A stretch of 64,000 bases of DNA, from assembly GCA_000466585.1 (NCBI GenBank), contig KE993509.1:62001-126000 (forward strand), in the 5' to 3' direction. This document shows, piece after piece, positions 41,094 through 49,997 of this stretch. A program made the translations under genes and the position numbers. A model generated the notes under the pieces. The model was not told the origin of the DNA, searched no databases, and saw only the letters and a program-made list of their open reading frames with translations. This stretch comes from Clostridiales bacterium oral taxon 876 str. F0540. Its GTDB lineage: Bacteria > Bacillota > Clostridia > Clostridiales > Clostridiaceae. The stretch's first letter is position 1. Every line of letters starts with the position of its first letter.

Positions 41094-41492
41094 ATGAAAA
41101 GCATCATACCGGAAATCTATGTTGAAAACTGCAAGGAGGCTTTAGAATTCTACAAAGGAGTATTTGGTGGGGAAATAAAGAATCTTCAATTAGCTGATGG
41201 AAAAGAAATGTTCAAAGGCTTTGAAGGAAAAGTTATCCACTCAGAGCTTCACATTAATAACAATTGTGTATTATATTTCGTAGATTTATTTGATGACAAA
41301 TCAAAAGTTTCTGCCACTCATTTTGTTTTAGAACTGGACAGTGAAGAAGAAATAAATAGAGTATATAATACCCTTAAAGAAGCCGGAAAAGTTGGCTTCG
41401 AGCTTCAAAAAACTTTTTGGGGAGCCTTTCATGCAGTTGTTACTGACAGCCACGGAGTTACCTGGGGGTTAAATTATACTTTAATCCACTAA
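41094..41492 (+). CDS. VOC-superfamily (PhnB/glyoxalase-like) protein
   Basis: About 132 residues with the paired beta-alpha-beta-beta-beta modules of the family: PEIYVENCKEALEFYKGVFGG at the start and WGAFHAVVTDSHGVTWGLNY at the end. It is of the PhnB-like/DUF1428-type group whose role is generally unknown. The ATG at 41094 has GGAG 9 nt upstream; an earlier in-frame ATG at 41076 lacks one. Single gene with its own terminator. Confidence 0.82.
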   Translation: MKSIIPEIYVENCKEALEFYKGVFGGEIKNLQLADGKEMFKGFEGKVIHSELHINNNCVLYFVDLFDDKSKVSATHFVLELDSEEEINRVYNTLKEAGKVGFELQKTFWGAFHAVVTDSHGVTWGLNYTLIH

Positions 41493-41501
41493 GAATCTAA
41501 A

Positions 41502-41525
41502 AACGCTGCAGTAATCTGCAGCGTT
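41502..41525. terminator. Terminator between the VOC gene and the molybdo-hydroxylase operon
   Basis: Perfect stem AACGCTGCAG/CTGCAGCGTT with a TAAT loop and CTTTCTTT after it. Confidence 0.85.
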
Positions 41526-41534
41526 CTTTCTTTG

Positions 41535-42098
41535 CTAAGCCCTCAAGGAGTTATAACTTTCTTTATCATCAACATCTACAAAAATACCATCACTTTGAAT
41601 CTCAATTAGCTCAACGTCGCAAGCATTATTATTTATAATCTCTCTTGCTCCTTTGTCTCCTGTATTCTTTAGAAGTTCATTAAAATACTTTTTTCCTATT
41701 ATAACAGGATTCCCTCTTCTTCTCTTATAAATTGGAGCCGCAATATTTTTGTTACTTTTGCAAAATCCATCATATAATTTGTTTATTATTTCTGAAGTTA
41801 TAAATGGCATATCCCCAAGTAGGATCATTACTCCATCACCCTCAAAGCCTTCAAGTCCTTTTTTAATGGAGGTACTCATGCCTAGCTCATAATCTGGATT
41901 ATAAACTTTCACTATATCAGTATCCATGTTATACTTCCCATAAACTAAAACTAATTCTTCAAGCTTTGAAGCTTTTGCACTTTCTATAACTCTATTTATA
42001 ATTGTCTTTTCTCCAAGCTTTAACATAAGCTTATTTGTTCCCATCCTGCTGGAGCATCCGCCTGCAAGTATAATCCCTCTTAAATACATATTAATCAC
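41535..42098 (-). CDS. mocA: Molybdenum cofactor cytidylyltransferase-like protein (MocA family)
   Basis: 187 residues. The nucleotidyltransferase signature GIILAGGCSSRMGTNKLML is at the N-terminus; metal-binding ILLGDMPF and RRRGNPVIIGKKYF follow, as in MocA/YgfJ. These enzymes attach CMP to molybdopterin, giving the dinucleotide cofactor used by xanthine dehydrogenase-family proteins. It is the last gene of the hydroxylase operon, consistent with cofactor supply. The GTG at 42098 has a better-placed AAGG than the ATG three codons later; either is possible. Confidence 0.87.
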   Translation of the reverse strand: MINMYLRGIILAGGCSSRMGTNKLMLKLGEKTIINRVIESAKASKLEELVLVYGKYNMDTDIVKVYNPDYELGMSTSIKKGLEGFEGDGVMILLGDMPFITSEIINKLYDGFCKSNKNIAAPIYKRRRGNPVIIGKKYFNELLKNTGDKGAREIINNNACDVELIEIQSDGIFVDVDDKESYNSLRA

Positions 42099-42110
42099 GC
42101 TTTCCTTTTG

Positions 42111-43805
42111 TTATGAACTAAATAAATCTATAAATTGAAACTGTTCATAGTTAAATAATCCTCTGGCTGTTATTTTTAAATCTGGTATAACTGGGAGGGC
42201 TAAAAAACCTAGAGTTAAAAAAGGATCAAAATCTTTTTTTACTCCGTAACTTCTTGCTAAGTAATTAAGCTTTTTTACCTTTTTCAAAACGTCATAAGGA
42301 TTCTCAGAGGTAATGAGTCCACCTATTGGCAGACTTAGTTTTTCTAATACCTTTCCTTCAGAAACTACCGCAATTCCACCCTGAATATCTATTATTGAAT
42401 TTACTGCCAAAGCCATATCCTCGTCTTTATCACCAATAACAATAATATTATGCGAGTCATGAGCTATACTCTGAGCAATAGAGCAGTTCTTTAGCCCAAA
42501 ACCTTCAACAAAGCCAACAGCTTTTTTGCCTGTTTTCTTATGCCTCTCAAATACCGCTATTTTAAGATAATCAGAGCTTTCAATTTCTGTAACTATTCCA
42601 TCTTTAGACTTAACTTTTCTTCTCTGCTTTATCGTTTCAACAGACTGAGGTATCAACTTAATTGTATTTATATACTCACTTTTATATTGTACAATAAATT
42701 CTTCTTTATCGATCAAGTTAAGCATCACTGAGTTATTTAGTTTATAATTTGAGAAACTTATTTCCTTGTTGTAGCTTTCTCCATTCTTAATTACATGTTT
42801 TATATTAAGCTTATTTAAATCCTCAAAAATAACCAAATCTGCTTTATATCCTGGTGCTGCTGCACCTCTATCCCTTAATCCATAGCAGGCTGCTGCATTA
42901 TAAGATGCTATGGTATAAGCCTTAATCGGATCAAGTCCCTGTCTTATGGCCAGTCTTATTGAATTATCAATGGTGCCTTCTTCAATTAAATCTTCTATGT
43001 GTCTATCATCAGTACAAAATAAAAATCTGCTAAAGTTATTTTGATTTACTGCTGGCAACAAGTCCTTAAGATTCTTTGTTGCAGAACCTTCTCTAAGCAT
43101 AACGTACATACCCTTTTGCACTTTCTTAATAGCTTCTTCTGCCTTAGAGCATTCATGATCTGTCTTAATCCTGCTGCAAAGATAAGCGTTAAGCCATTTT
43201 TGCGAAATCCCCGGACAATGACCATCAATGTTGCTCTCCTTAAAAAGCAGCAATTTATCAAGCATATCCTCTTTTCCGTTTATTACAGCAGTAGTGTCCA
43301 TTACCTCACCTAGCCCCAGAACTCTATTATGATTTATAAGCTTTGACAGTTCCTCAGCACCGAGCACTGCACCGGAATCTTCAAACTCAGTTGCAGGCAC
43401 ACAGGAAGGCAACATAAAAAATATATCCATAACACTTTTTATACTATTTTCAAGCATAAATTCGATACCACTTAATCCCAGAACATTTGCTATTTCATGG
43501 GGATCAGCTACTGCCGTTGTTACACCTCTTCTTAATAAAAGCTGTGAAAATACCTTTGGAGTAACCATTGAAGATTCAATATGAACATGGGCATCAATAA
43601 AACCCGGAGCTATAAAAAGACCAGTACAATCTATTTCCTTGTCTCCATTATAATTTCCTATGCCAACTATCTTATCTTTATTTATAGCAATATCACTTTT
43701 TTCAATGCTTTGCGTAAACACATTTATAATAAAGCCGTTCTTAAGCACTAAGGGTGCTTTGATTTTTCCTATTGCTATATCTATATCTTTTTTTAAATCA
43801 CTCAT
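42111..43805 (-). CDS. ade: Adenine deaminase
   Basis: About 564 residues, usual for bacterial Ade. The metal-binding GFIDAHVHIESSMVTP motif, AVADPHEIANVLG, CTDDRHIEDL and the C-terminal segment AQSIAHDSHNIIVIGD all match. It converts adenine to hypoxanthine and ammonia, feeding the hydroxylases encoded upstream. A frame start at 43826 exists, but the ATG at 43805 has GAGGAAA just upstream. It overlaps the molybdopterin subunit gene by 8 nt, so it is co-transcribed. Confidence 0.94.
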   Translation of the reverse strand: MSDLKKDIDIAIGKIKAPLVLKNGFIINVFTQSIEKSDIAINKDKIVGIGNYNGDKEIDCTGLFIAPGFIDAHVHIESSMVTPKVFSQLLLRRGVTTAVADPHEIANVLGLSGIEFMLENSIKSVMDIFFMLPSCVPATEFEDSGAVLGAEELSKLINHNRVLGLGEVMDTTAVINGKEDMLDKLLLFKESNIDGHCPGISQKWLNAYLCSRIKTDHECSKAEEAIKKVQKGMYVMLREGSATKNLKDLLPAVNQNNFSRFLFCTDDRHIEDLIEEGTIDNSIRLAIRQGLDPIKAYTIASYNAAACYGLRDRGAAAPGYKADLVIFEDLNKLNIKHVIKNGESYNKEISFSNYKLNNSVMLNLIDKEEFIVQYKSEYINTIKLIPQSVETIKQRRKVKSKDGIVTEIESSDYLKIAVFERHKKTGKKAVGFVEGFGLKNCSIAQSIAHDSHNIIVIGDKDEDMALAVNSIIDIQGGIAVVSEGKVLEKLSLPIGGLITSENPYDVLKKVKKLNYLARSYGVKKDFDPFLTLGFLALPVIPDLKITARGLFNYEQFQFIDLFSS

Positions 43806-44739
43806 GTTTTTTCCTCTTATCAGCAAGAGCTCTCAAAATCTTTTCCGGTGATGCCGGCAGATCATAGATTCTAACTCCAACAGCATCATAAATAGCATTT
43901 ATAATAGCTGGTGCTGTAGAAATCATAGAGGGCTCGCCTAAACCTTTAGCACCATAAGGCCCGCTGTCTTCTGTTTCTTCTACAAATATAACATTAACTT
44001 TTGGAACATCCTTGCTGGTAGGAATTATATAATCATTAAAGTTTTGATTTTTTATAATTCCTTTATTAAATATAACTTCTTCCATAATTCCGTATCCAAT
44101 GCCCATAGCAGCGCCTCCTTCGATCTGACCTTCTGCCATTAGTGGATTTATTATTTTTCCCGAATCATGACAAGCTATAACTTCAATTACATCTACTTTT
44201 CCCGTCTCATCATCTACCTCAACCACAACCTTATTTGTAGAAAAAGTATAGGGCCAATATGGATTACCCTCTCCTGTCTCTAAATTTACAGAAGTAGTAT
44301 TTGCTTTAAAATAGCCTTCTTCCCTAGTTTTTATTGAATTATCAATCATAAAGCTGAATGCTTTTTTCTTATCTTCGATACCTGTATGCTCAATGCTCTC
44401 TCTAAGCTTTTTACATGCATTAAGAACAGCATTTCCCGTATTGTAAGTTTGTCTGCTTGCTGCTGCAGTGCCAGAATCCATCATGTAGGAAGTATTAATG
44501 TTCTTAATTACAATATCTTCTACACTCATGTTAAGTGTTTCACCTGCAATTTGTCTCATTATATTTTTAGCTCCCTGACCAACATCCGTTGCTTCTACAA
44601 AAACAATGACCTTTCCATCAGAACTCAGTTCTGCTGCCGCTCTTGATTCATCAGGAAAGCCATTTCCATAACCTGTACCATAGATCATGCAGGCATATCC
44701 AACTCCTCTTTTTTTCAAAATACTCTCCCCCTCATTCAA
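43798..44739 (-). CDS. Molybdenum hydroxylase, C-terminal molybdopterin subunit (NdhM-like)
   Basis: 313 residues, corresponding to the second half of a xanthine dehydrogenase large subunit. It starts at KKRGVGYACMIYGTGYG, has VEATDVGQGAKNIMRQIA and ends near the catalytic-glutamate loop GPYGAKGLGEPSM. The start is a TTG overlapping the stop of the gene for the N-terminal half (TTGAATGA). In Eubacterium barkeri nicotinate dehydrogenase the molybdopterin protein is likewise split into NdhL (50 kDa) and NdhM (37 kDa). A frameshift in a single gene is the alternative, but the overlap, TTG, sizes and ndhFSLM gene order favour a natural split. Probably selenium-dependent, not shown by sequence. 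Confidence 0.85.
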   Translation of the reverse strand: MNEGESILKKRGVGYACMIYGTGYGNGFPDESRAAAELSSDGKVIVFVEATDVGQGAKNIMRQIAGETLNMSVEDIVIKNINTSYMMDSGTAAASRQTYNTGNAVLNACKKLRESIEHTGIEDKKKAFSFMIDNSIKTREEGYFKANTTSVNLETGEGNPYWPYTFSTNKVVVEVDDETGKVDVIEVIACHDSGKIINPLMAEGQIEGGAAMGIGYGIMEEVIFNKGIIKNQNFNDYIIPTSKDVPKVNVIFVEETEDSGPYGAKGLGEPSMISTAPAIINAIYDAVGVRIYDLPASPEKILRALADKRKKHE

Positions 44740-45985
44740 GAACTATTCCATCAAGTTTTGCTATCTCTTCCATGCACTTTTTCATGCCTACGCTGCTTTC
44801 AAGAACCTGCCCTGTAGGCAATATGCTTCCTACTTTAACTGAATTCATATATCTAAATTTAAGAGGGTTTATTTCCAAAAGCCTTGAAAGCTCATCCATC
44901 TGACTTTCATAAGCTACTGCCACTTGTGCAGCGCCAAAGCCTCTCATTGCTCCACAGAAAGAATTATTAGTATACACAGCAAGAGACTGAATATCTACAT
45001 TAGGAACCTCGTATGGGCCTGCAGCATGCACAGCTGCTTTTCTAAGCACATTCATTCCCCATGAACAGTAAGCTCCGGTATCTCCGTATATTCTTGCTTT
45101 AAGTGCGCATAGCTTTCCATTTTCGTCCACGCCAGTTTTATAGTACATCTTTACAGCATGCCTTTTACAGTGTGTTACAGTTGATTCCTCTCTTGAGTAA
45201 ACAATCTTTACAGGCTTTTTGGTATAGTAGGCAGCCAAGGCAGCATGGCACTGTACTGTTATATCCTCTCTTACCCCAAACGCTCCTCCTATAGTCGTAT
45301 TGATTATCCTAACCTTATCTTCCGGTATCCCTAAACACCTGGATACATCTTCTCTATCATAATGAGGATACTGCGTAGCCACATATAATTCGATATTACC
45401 TTCTTTATCAAATCTGCATACTGCTGCTTCCGGCTGGAGTACAGCATGATCTATATGTGGAGTTGAATACCAGTTTTCAACTATAAATTTAGCTTTTCTA
45501 AAACCTTCTTCAACATCTCCTCTTTTAATCTTAAGATCATATAATATATTTGTTCCATCTCCCAAAACCGGAGCATTTTCTTTAAGTGCCTCCTCAACTG
45601 TAAATACACCTTCGTATTCTTCGTATTCAATTTTAATCAAATCTACAGCTTTCTTTAAAACCTCTTTGTTTACAGCTACCACTAATAAAATCGGATCCCC
45701 CACTCTTCTTATCAAATCATCTACTAATATGGGTTGATCCTTAAATACAACTCCATGTTTTTTCTCTCCTGGAATCATGTTATGATTTATTATCATAACA
45801 ATTCCATCTAGTTCAGCAGCTTTTGAGCAGTCTATACTTTTTACTCTTCCATAGGCTATTGAACTTCTTACTGCTCCAGCATATAGCATATCTTCAAACT
45901 CAATATCATCTGGATAGAGAGCTTTTCCAGTAACCTTTTCTAAGGAATCTTCTTTTTTTATGTTTTTGCCTATTATATTTAACAT
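44732..45985 (-). CDS. Molybdenum hydroxylase, N-terminal molybdopterin subunit (NdhL-like)
   Basis: 417 residues, equal to the first half of a xanthine dehydrogenase-type large subunit (the two intact ones in this operon have about 750). Landmarks: ALYPDDIEFEDMLYAGAVRS, TTIGGAFGVREDITVQCHAA and NSFCGAMRGFGAAQVAVAYE. It ends at KKCMEEIAKLDGIVLE, exactly the linker between the two halves in the intact homologues. Preceded by the FeS gene at a 4-nt distance. With the neighbouring NdhM-, NdhS- and NdhF-like genes it should form a four-subunit hydroxylase. Confidence 0.86.
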   Translation of the reverse strand: MLNIIGKNIKKEDSLEKVTGKALYPDDIEFEDMLYAGAVRSSIAYGRVKSIDCSKAAELDGIVMIINHNMIPGEKKHGVVFKDQPILVDDLIRRVGDPILLVVAVNKEVLKKAVDLIKIEYEEYEGVFTVEEALKENAPVLGDGTNILYDLKIKRGDVEEGFRKAKFIVENWYSTPHIDHAVLQPEAAVCRFDKEGNIELYVATQYPHYDREDVSRCLGIPEDKVRIINTTIGGAFGVREDITVQCHAALAAYYTKKPVKIVYSREESTVTHCKRHAVKMYYKTGVDENGKLCALKARIYGDTGAYCSWGMNVLRKAAVHAAGPYEVPNVDIQSLAVYTNNSFCGAMRGFGAAQVAVAYESQMDELSRLLEINPLKFRYMNSVKVGSILPTGQVLESSVGMKKCMEEIAKLDGIVLE

Positions 45986-45989
45986 AAAA

Positions 45990-46460
45990 TCACCTGCTCC
46001 CTACCATATACTGTTTAGCTAAAATTACGCCTTCAACTATTTTTTGATAGCCCGTACATCTGCATAGGTTTCCTGATATTCCTTCTCTTATCTCTTCCTC
46101 TGAAGCATTTATATTTTTATCTAAAATCGCTTTGGCGCTTAAAATCATTCCAGGTATACAGTACCCGCATTGAACTGCCCCAACTTCTATAAATGCTCTT
46201 TGAATAGGATGAATTTCTTCCATCCCTATTCCTTCTATAGTAATAATCTCACAATTATTACAAGAGCCTGCTAAAACCAGACAGGAATTAACGGTTTTTC
46301 CATCAATAATGACTGTACATGCTCCGCATTCACCCTCGCTGCAGCCTTCCTTAGTTCCCTTAAGCTTTAAGACATCCCTTAAAAAGTCTATAAGTCTTAG
46401 ATTGGAAGCTACTTGTTTTTCATAAAAAGTTCCATTAACCATTAAGCTTATTTTATTCAT
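45990..46460 (-). CDS. Molybdenum hydroxylase, [2Fe-2S] subunit (NdhS-like)
   Basis: About 156 residues. The plant-type cluster is in GCSEGECGACTV followed by NSCLVLAG; the second cluster uses QCGYCIPGM and CRCTGYQKI. It shuttles electrons from the Mo site to FAD. In-frame GTG at 46472 is possible, but the ATG at 46460 has GGGTGGG at normal distance. It overlaps the FAD gene by 8 nt. One of three such subunits in the operon. Confidence 0.92.
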   Translation of the reverse strand: MNKISLMVNGTFYEKQVASNLRLIDFLRDVLKLKGTKEGCSEGECGACTVIIDGKTVNSCLVLAGSCNNCEIITIEGIGMEEIHPIQRAFIEVGAVQCGYCIPGMILSAKAILDKNINASEEEIREGISGNLCRCTGYQKIVEGVILAKQYMVGSR

Positions 46461-47316
46461 AAATAATCCCACCCCTTGAAAGTGCTTTTCTAACCGCTTC
46501 AGTATAAACTCCTTTTACAGCCTCTTTTTTAAAGGGCATGGTTGATCTATTTTTTATACTCTCTCTTACCTTCTCTTCTACAATTGCTAAAATTTCTTTC
46601 TTAAACAAGTAATTAATATCTTTATTTCTTGATAAATATTCAATTTCATAAACTCTGAATGGAAATCTTCCCACAGCACCTAATACAAGTTTTAAATCAT
46701 GGATTTTATTATTTTCATATTCAAAGCTTACCGAAGCGCTAAGCCTTGCTATAGAAAGAGAATTTCTTTTTCCAAGCTTGTAAAATCCACTTATGTTTTC
46801 TTTATCACTTAATATAATTCCCACTAGTATTTCATCGGACTGAATTCTATATTTATCATACTTTTTAAAATAGTCATCACATCTTACCAGTCTTCTTTCC
46901 CTTACACTTTCTATTATAAATACCGCATCAAGACTCATAAGACATGGCACAATATCCGCAGCTGCTGCGGAATTCACGATATTTCCTCCGATAGTAGCCA
47001 TGTTTCTTATCTGAGGGGAACCCATCATTTCCGCACAGTCTCTAAGACAGGTAAACCTTTCTTCAAAAATCTGACTTTCAAGAATATCCGTAAAAGTTAC
47101 CATACTTCCAACTATAATATGATGATTAAAATCTTTTATTTTTCTCAATTCCTCAAGTTTGGATATATCGACTAAGTAATCTGCATAAAGCTTTTTCTTA
47201 TTAAGGTCTATAATTAAATCCGTTCCTCCCGCTAAAATTCTGCTGTTTGGCAAAGTATGAATAAGTTCCTTAGCTTCTTTTAAGCTTACAGGCTGAATAA
47301 CTGCTTGTAACTCCAT
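46453..47316 (-). CDS. Molybdenum hydroxylase, FAD subunit (NdhF-like)
   Basis: About 287 residues, PCMH-type FAD domain. ILAGGTDLIIDLNKK binds the FAD phosphates; MATIGGNIVNSAAAADIVP is the second flavin segment, then YKLGKRNSLSIARLSASV. It passes electrons to NAD+ or ferredoxin. It leads the ndhFSLM-like quartet, placed after the amidohydrolase gene. A GTG at 47328 is in frame, but GAGGG precedes the ATG at 47316. Confidence 0.92.
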   Translation of the reverse strand: MELQAVIQPVSLKEAKELIHTLPNSRILAGGTDLIIDLNKKKLYADYLVDISKLEELRKIKDFNHHIIVGSMVTFTDILESQIFEERFTCLRDCAEMMGSPQIRNMATIGGNIVNSAAAADIVPCLMSLDAVFIIESVRERRLVRCDDYFKKYDKYRIQSDEILVGIILSDKENISGFYKLGKRNSLSIARLSASVSFEYENNKIHDLKLVLGAVGRFPFRVYEIEYLSRNKDINYLFKKEILAIVEEKVRESIKNRSTMPFKKEAVKGVYTEAVRKALSRGGIIYE

Positions 47317-47332
47317 GAAATCCCTCACTTTC

Positions 47333-48661
47333 CTATATTCCTGCTCTATTCCAAACTCTTTCTATAGCCTTATTACAGTTTCTAATTATGTCATCCTCCT
47401 GCATATATAAAAGCTTTCTGTCTTTCATAAGAATTTTCCCATTAACTATAGTTGTATCAACATTTTCTGACTTACCTGAAAAAACAATTTGACTTTCTAT
47501 ATTTTCTTTAAAGCTTGGAGCATTATAGACCTTATTTAAGTCAAGCAAAATAATATCTGCCTTTTTTCCTTCTTCAAGAGAACCTATTTCCTTTGCTTTC
47601 CCCATAACCTTAGCGCCTCCCATAGTAGCTAGGTATAGCGCTTTGCTGCAATCCATAGTCTTAGGCCCTAATCTAACCTTCTGCATCAGAGAACTAAGCC
47701 TCATTTCCATAAAGGCATCTAAATTATTAGAACATGGTGGGCCGTCAGAAGATAACCCGATATCAATTCCTAGGCTTAAAAGTTCAGGTATTTTGGCAAT
47801 GCCTGAAGCAAGCTTTAGATTTGAAGAAGGACAGTGCACAATCTTTGCCTTTGATTCTTTAATAAACTTAATTTCCTCATCATAAAGCCATATGCAGTGA
47901 GCCAAAATCAAGTTTTCGTTTAGAAGTCCCATTTTCCTTAAATAGGCTATATTAGTCATACCTCTGTCTTGTTCAACAAACTCTATTTCTCCCCTGTTTT
48001 CAGAAGCATGTGTATGGACTTTTACTCCGTAATCCTTAGAAAATCTGGCTACTTCCAGCAGCAAATCCTCTGAGCAAGAAACAACAAATCTTGGAGCAAA
48101 AGCATATTCAATTCTGCCACCATCTTTTCCATGCCATTTTTTTAGAAGCCCAATACTTTCAGAAACAGAATTATGTCTATTTTCCATCAAGGATTCAGGA
48201 ACATCGCTTCCATAATCCATCATAACCTTTCCTGTTAAGGCTCTTATGCCGCTTTCGTATATAGCCTGTATTGCATTATCTGTATGATGTACTGTTTCCA
48301 TATCAACAATAGAAGTAGTTCCGCTTTTTATAAGTTCGCTAAGTCCAAGCTTAGCAGAATAATATATGCTTTCCTCATCGTGAGCGCCTTCTAAAGGCCA
48401 TATTCTATATTTAAGCCAATCAAGAAGTTCCATATCATCTGCAAGTCCCCTAAAAAGAGTTTGGCAAAGGTGAATATGCGGCTGTACAAATCCGGGCATA
48501 GCTACTTTTCCTTCAGCATCTAATGTCTCGTCAAATACACCTTCAATTTCATTTGTACTTATCTTCTCAATTTCATCTTCATTTATTGAAATATTTCCTT
48601 TAAACTTTGAAAGCTTTTTATCCATGGTTAAAATGTAGGCATTTTTAATTAAAATCCTCAT
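47333..48661 (-). CDS. Amidohydrolase-family purine deaminase (guanine/8-oxoguanine/5'-deoxyadenosine deaminase-like)
   Basis: 442 residues, ATZ/TRZ-type. Metal and catalytic motifs: FVQPHIHLCQTLFRGLADD, KVHTHASEN, LAHCIWL, and GLSSDGPPCSNNLD. Family members deaminate guanine, 8-oxoguanine, 5'-deoxyadenosine or methylthioadenosine; the sequence does not settle which. The operon setting (between two hydroxylase sets, with adenine deaminase further down) suggests an aminopurine substrate such as guanine. It is a second, distinct relative of SsnA at 3188-4510. Starts 16 nt after the FAD gene upstream. Confidence 0.83.
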   Translation of the reverse strand: MRILIKNAYILTMDKKLSKFKGNISINEDEIEKISTNEIEGVFDETLDAEGKVAMPGFVQPHIHLCQTLFRGLADDMELLDWLKYRIWPLEGAHDEESIYYSAKLGLSELIKSGTTSIVDMETVHHTDNAIQAIYESGIRALTGKVMMDYGSDVPESLMENRHNSVSESIGLLKKWHGKDGGRIEYAFAPRFVVSCSEDLLLEVARFSKDYGVKVHTHASENRGEIEFVEQDRGMTNIAYLRKMGLLNENLILAHCIWLYDEEIKFIKESKAKIVHCPSSNLKLASGIAKIPELLSLGIDIGLSSDGPPCSNNLDAFMEMRLSSLMQKVRLGPKTMDCSKALYLATMGGAKVMGKAKEIGSLEEGKKADIILLDLNKVYNAPSFKENIESQIVFSGKSENVDTTIVNGKILMKDRKLLYMQEDDIIRNCNKAIERVWNRAGI

Positions 48662-48677
48662 AATTTAACCTTCCTTC

Positions 48678-49508
48678 TTAAAGTTCAAGCAGTCTTAGTA
48701 TAAGATTTTGACAAACCTTTCTTCTATATTCTGCAGTAGCTCTTAAATCGTCAATTGGACATACAGTTTTCCCTATAATTTTGCCTGCCTCAATTAAAAT
48801 ATTTTCTTTAAGCTCTTTGCCCATTAAGTATTCCTCAGCTTCATTTATCCTTAAGACTTTTGGAGCTGCAGCCCCAAAAGCTATTCTAATATCAGTTATT
48901 TTATTTTCTTCAAGCTTATAAATTACACCCATTGAAGCCACAGCTATAACCATTGCACTCCTTAAGCCTACCTTTTCAAAATAAGCTTTATACCCGCTGT
49001 ATTTTTTATTTAAAACCACATATTCTATGAATTCATTATTTTTCAAGTCGGTTTTACCAGCTCCCAGTATAAAATCTTTAATTAGAACTTCTCTTTCACC
49101 CTGGCTGCTTTTCAGAATTAATGAAGCCTCAAGCAAAGTAAGAGCTAATATACCATCCCCGCTTGGAGATGCGTTCTGAACATTACCTGCCAAAGTTGCC
49201 CTGTTTCGTATTTGAATGGAGCCTATAGTTTTTAAAGCTTCTGCAAGAATATTAAAATCTTCCTTAATAAATTTACTATCTATTATTTCATTTAGAGTTA
49301 CATTAGCCCCTATATAAACTCTTCCATCGTGTTCAAATATCCTTTTAATTTCGAAAACATGGTTTATATTTATGACAGGTTTGTGATCAAGTTTATTATT
49401 TCTAAGCGCTGGTATAATATCAGTAAAACCAGCTGCAAGCCTTTTATTTTTATTGTCTATTTTAGGCATCAGCTCTTCCAAAGTTTTAGGAATGAAAACT
49501 TCACTCAT
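48678..49508 (-). CDS. Molybdenum hydroxylase, FAD subunit (second set)
   Basis: 276 residues. A PCMH FAD domain, but the phosphate loop reads AAGFTDIIPALR instead of AGGTDL, and the second segment RNRATLAGNVQNASPSGD instead of TIGGN. It is the most divergent of the three FAD subunits here; flavin binding is still likely. It overlaps the FeS gene upstream by 8 nt, so those two form a pair, and would combine with one of the large subunits at 51278-55874. Confidence 0.9.
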   Translation of the reverse strand: MSEVFIPKTLEELMPKIDNKNKRLAAGFTDIIPALRNNKLDHKPVININHVFEIKRIFEHDGRVYIGANVTLNEIIDSKFIKEDFNILAEALKTIGSIQIRNRATLAGNVQNASPSGDGILALTLLEASLILKSSQGEREVLIKDFILGAGKTDLKNNEFIEYVVLNKKYSGYKAYFEKVGLRSAMVIAVASMGVIYKLEENKITDIRIAFGAAAPKVLRINEAEEYLMGKELKENILIEAGKIIGKTVCPIDDLRATAEYRRKVCQNLILRLLEL

Positions 49509-49986
49509 TTACTTTACACCTTCTCTCCCTGATGCGATGTGCCGAAAGCTCTACACCATCCACAATTTTCACATACCCTGTACATCTGCATAAATTTCCT
49601 TGAAGTGCTTCTCGTATTTCGTATCTGTTTGGATTAATATTTTTATCCAAGAGCATTTTTGTAGACATTACCATTCCCGGGATACAGTAACCGCATTGAA
49701 CAGCTCCGGCATCTACAAATGACTGTTGAATAATTTCAAGCTCTTTTAGTGCCTTTTTCCCTTCTATAGTGTATATTTCTTTTCCATCAGCTTCATAGGC
49801 ATAAACCAAACAGGAAGGTACAGTTTTATTATCCATTATAATAGTGCAGGCCCCGCATTCTCCTTCGCCGCAGCCTTCCTTTGTCCCAGTAAGATGCAGT
49901 TCATCTCTTATAAAATCCAATAGTCTATCTTCAGATTTTACCTCTGCCTTTTTTTCCTCACCGTTTATTTTAAACTTTATAAACAT
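49501..49986 (-). CDS. Molybdenum hydroxylase, [2Fe-2S] subunit (second set)
   Basis: 161 residues. Cluster motifs GCGEGECGACTI with PSCLVYAYE, then QCGYCIPGMVMS and CRCTGYVKIVDGV. Close to the NdhS-like subunit at 45990-46460 (same QCGYCIPGM form). It is 11 nt after the first FeS gene and overlaps the second FAD gene, so two FeS genes are side by side and belong to different enzymes. Confidence 0.92.
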   Translation of the reverse strand: MFIKFKINGEEKKAEVKSEDRLLDFIRDELHLTGTKEGCGEGECGACTIIMDNKTVPSCLVYAYEADGKEIYTIEGKKALKELEIIQQSFVDAGAVQCGYCIPGMVMSTKMLLDKNINPNRYEIREALQGNLCRCTGYVKIVDGVELSAHRIRERRCKVNE

Positions 49987-49997
49987 CCTAATCCCCC

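Noticed and set aside
43798..45985. Reading the two Mo-subunit halves as a frameshifted pseudogene
   Set aside because: Both halves keep all motifs, the sizes and gene order equal NdhL/NdhM, and the stop/start overlap is of the translational-coupling kind. Kept only as an alternative.
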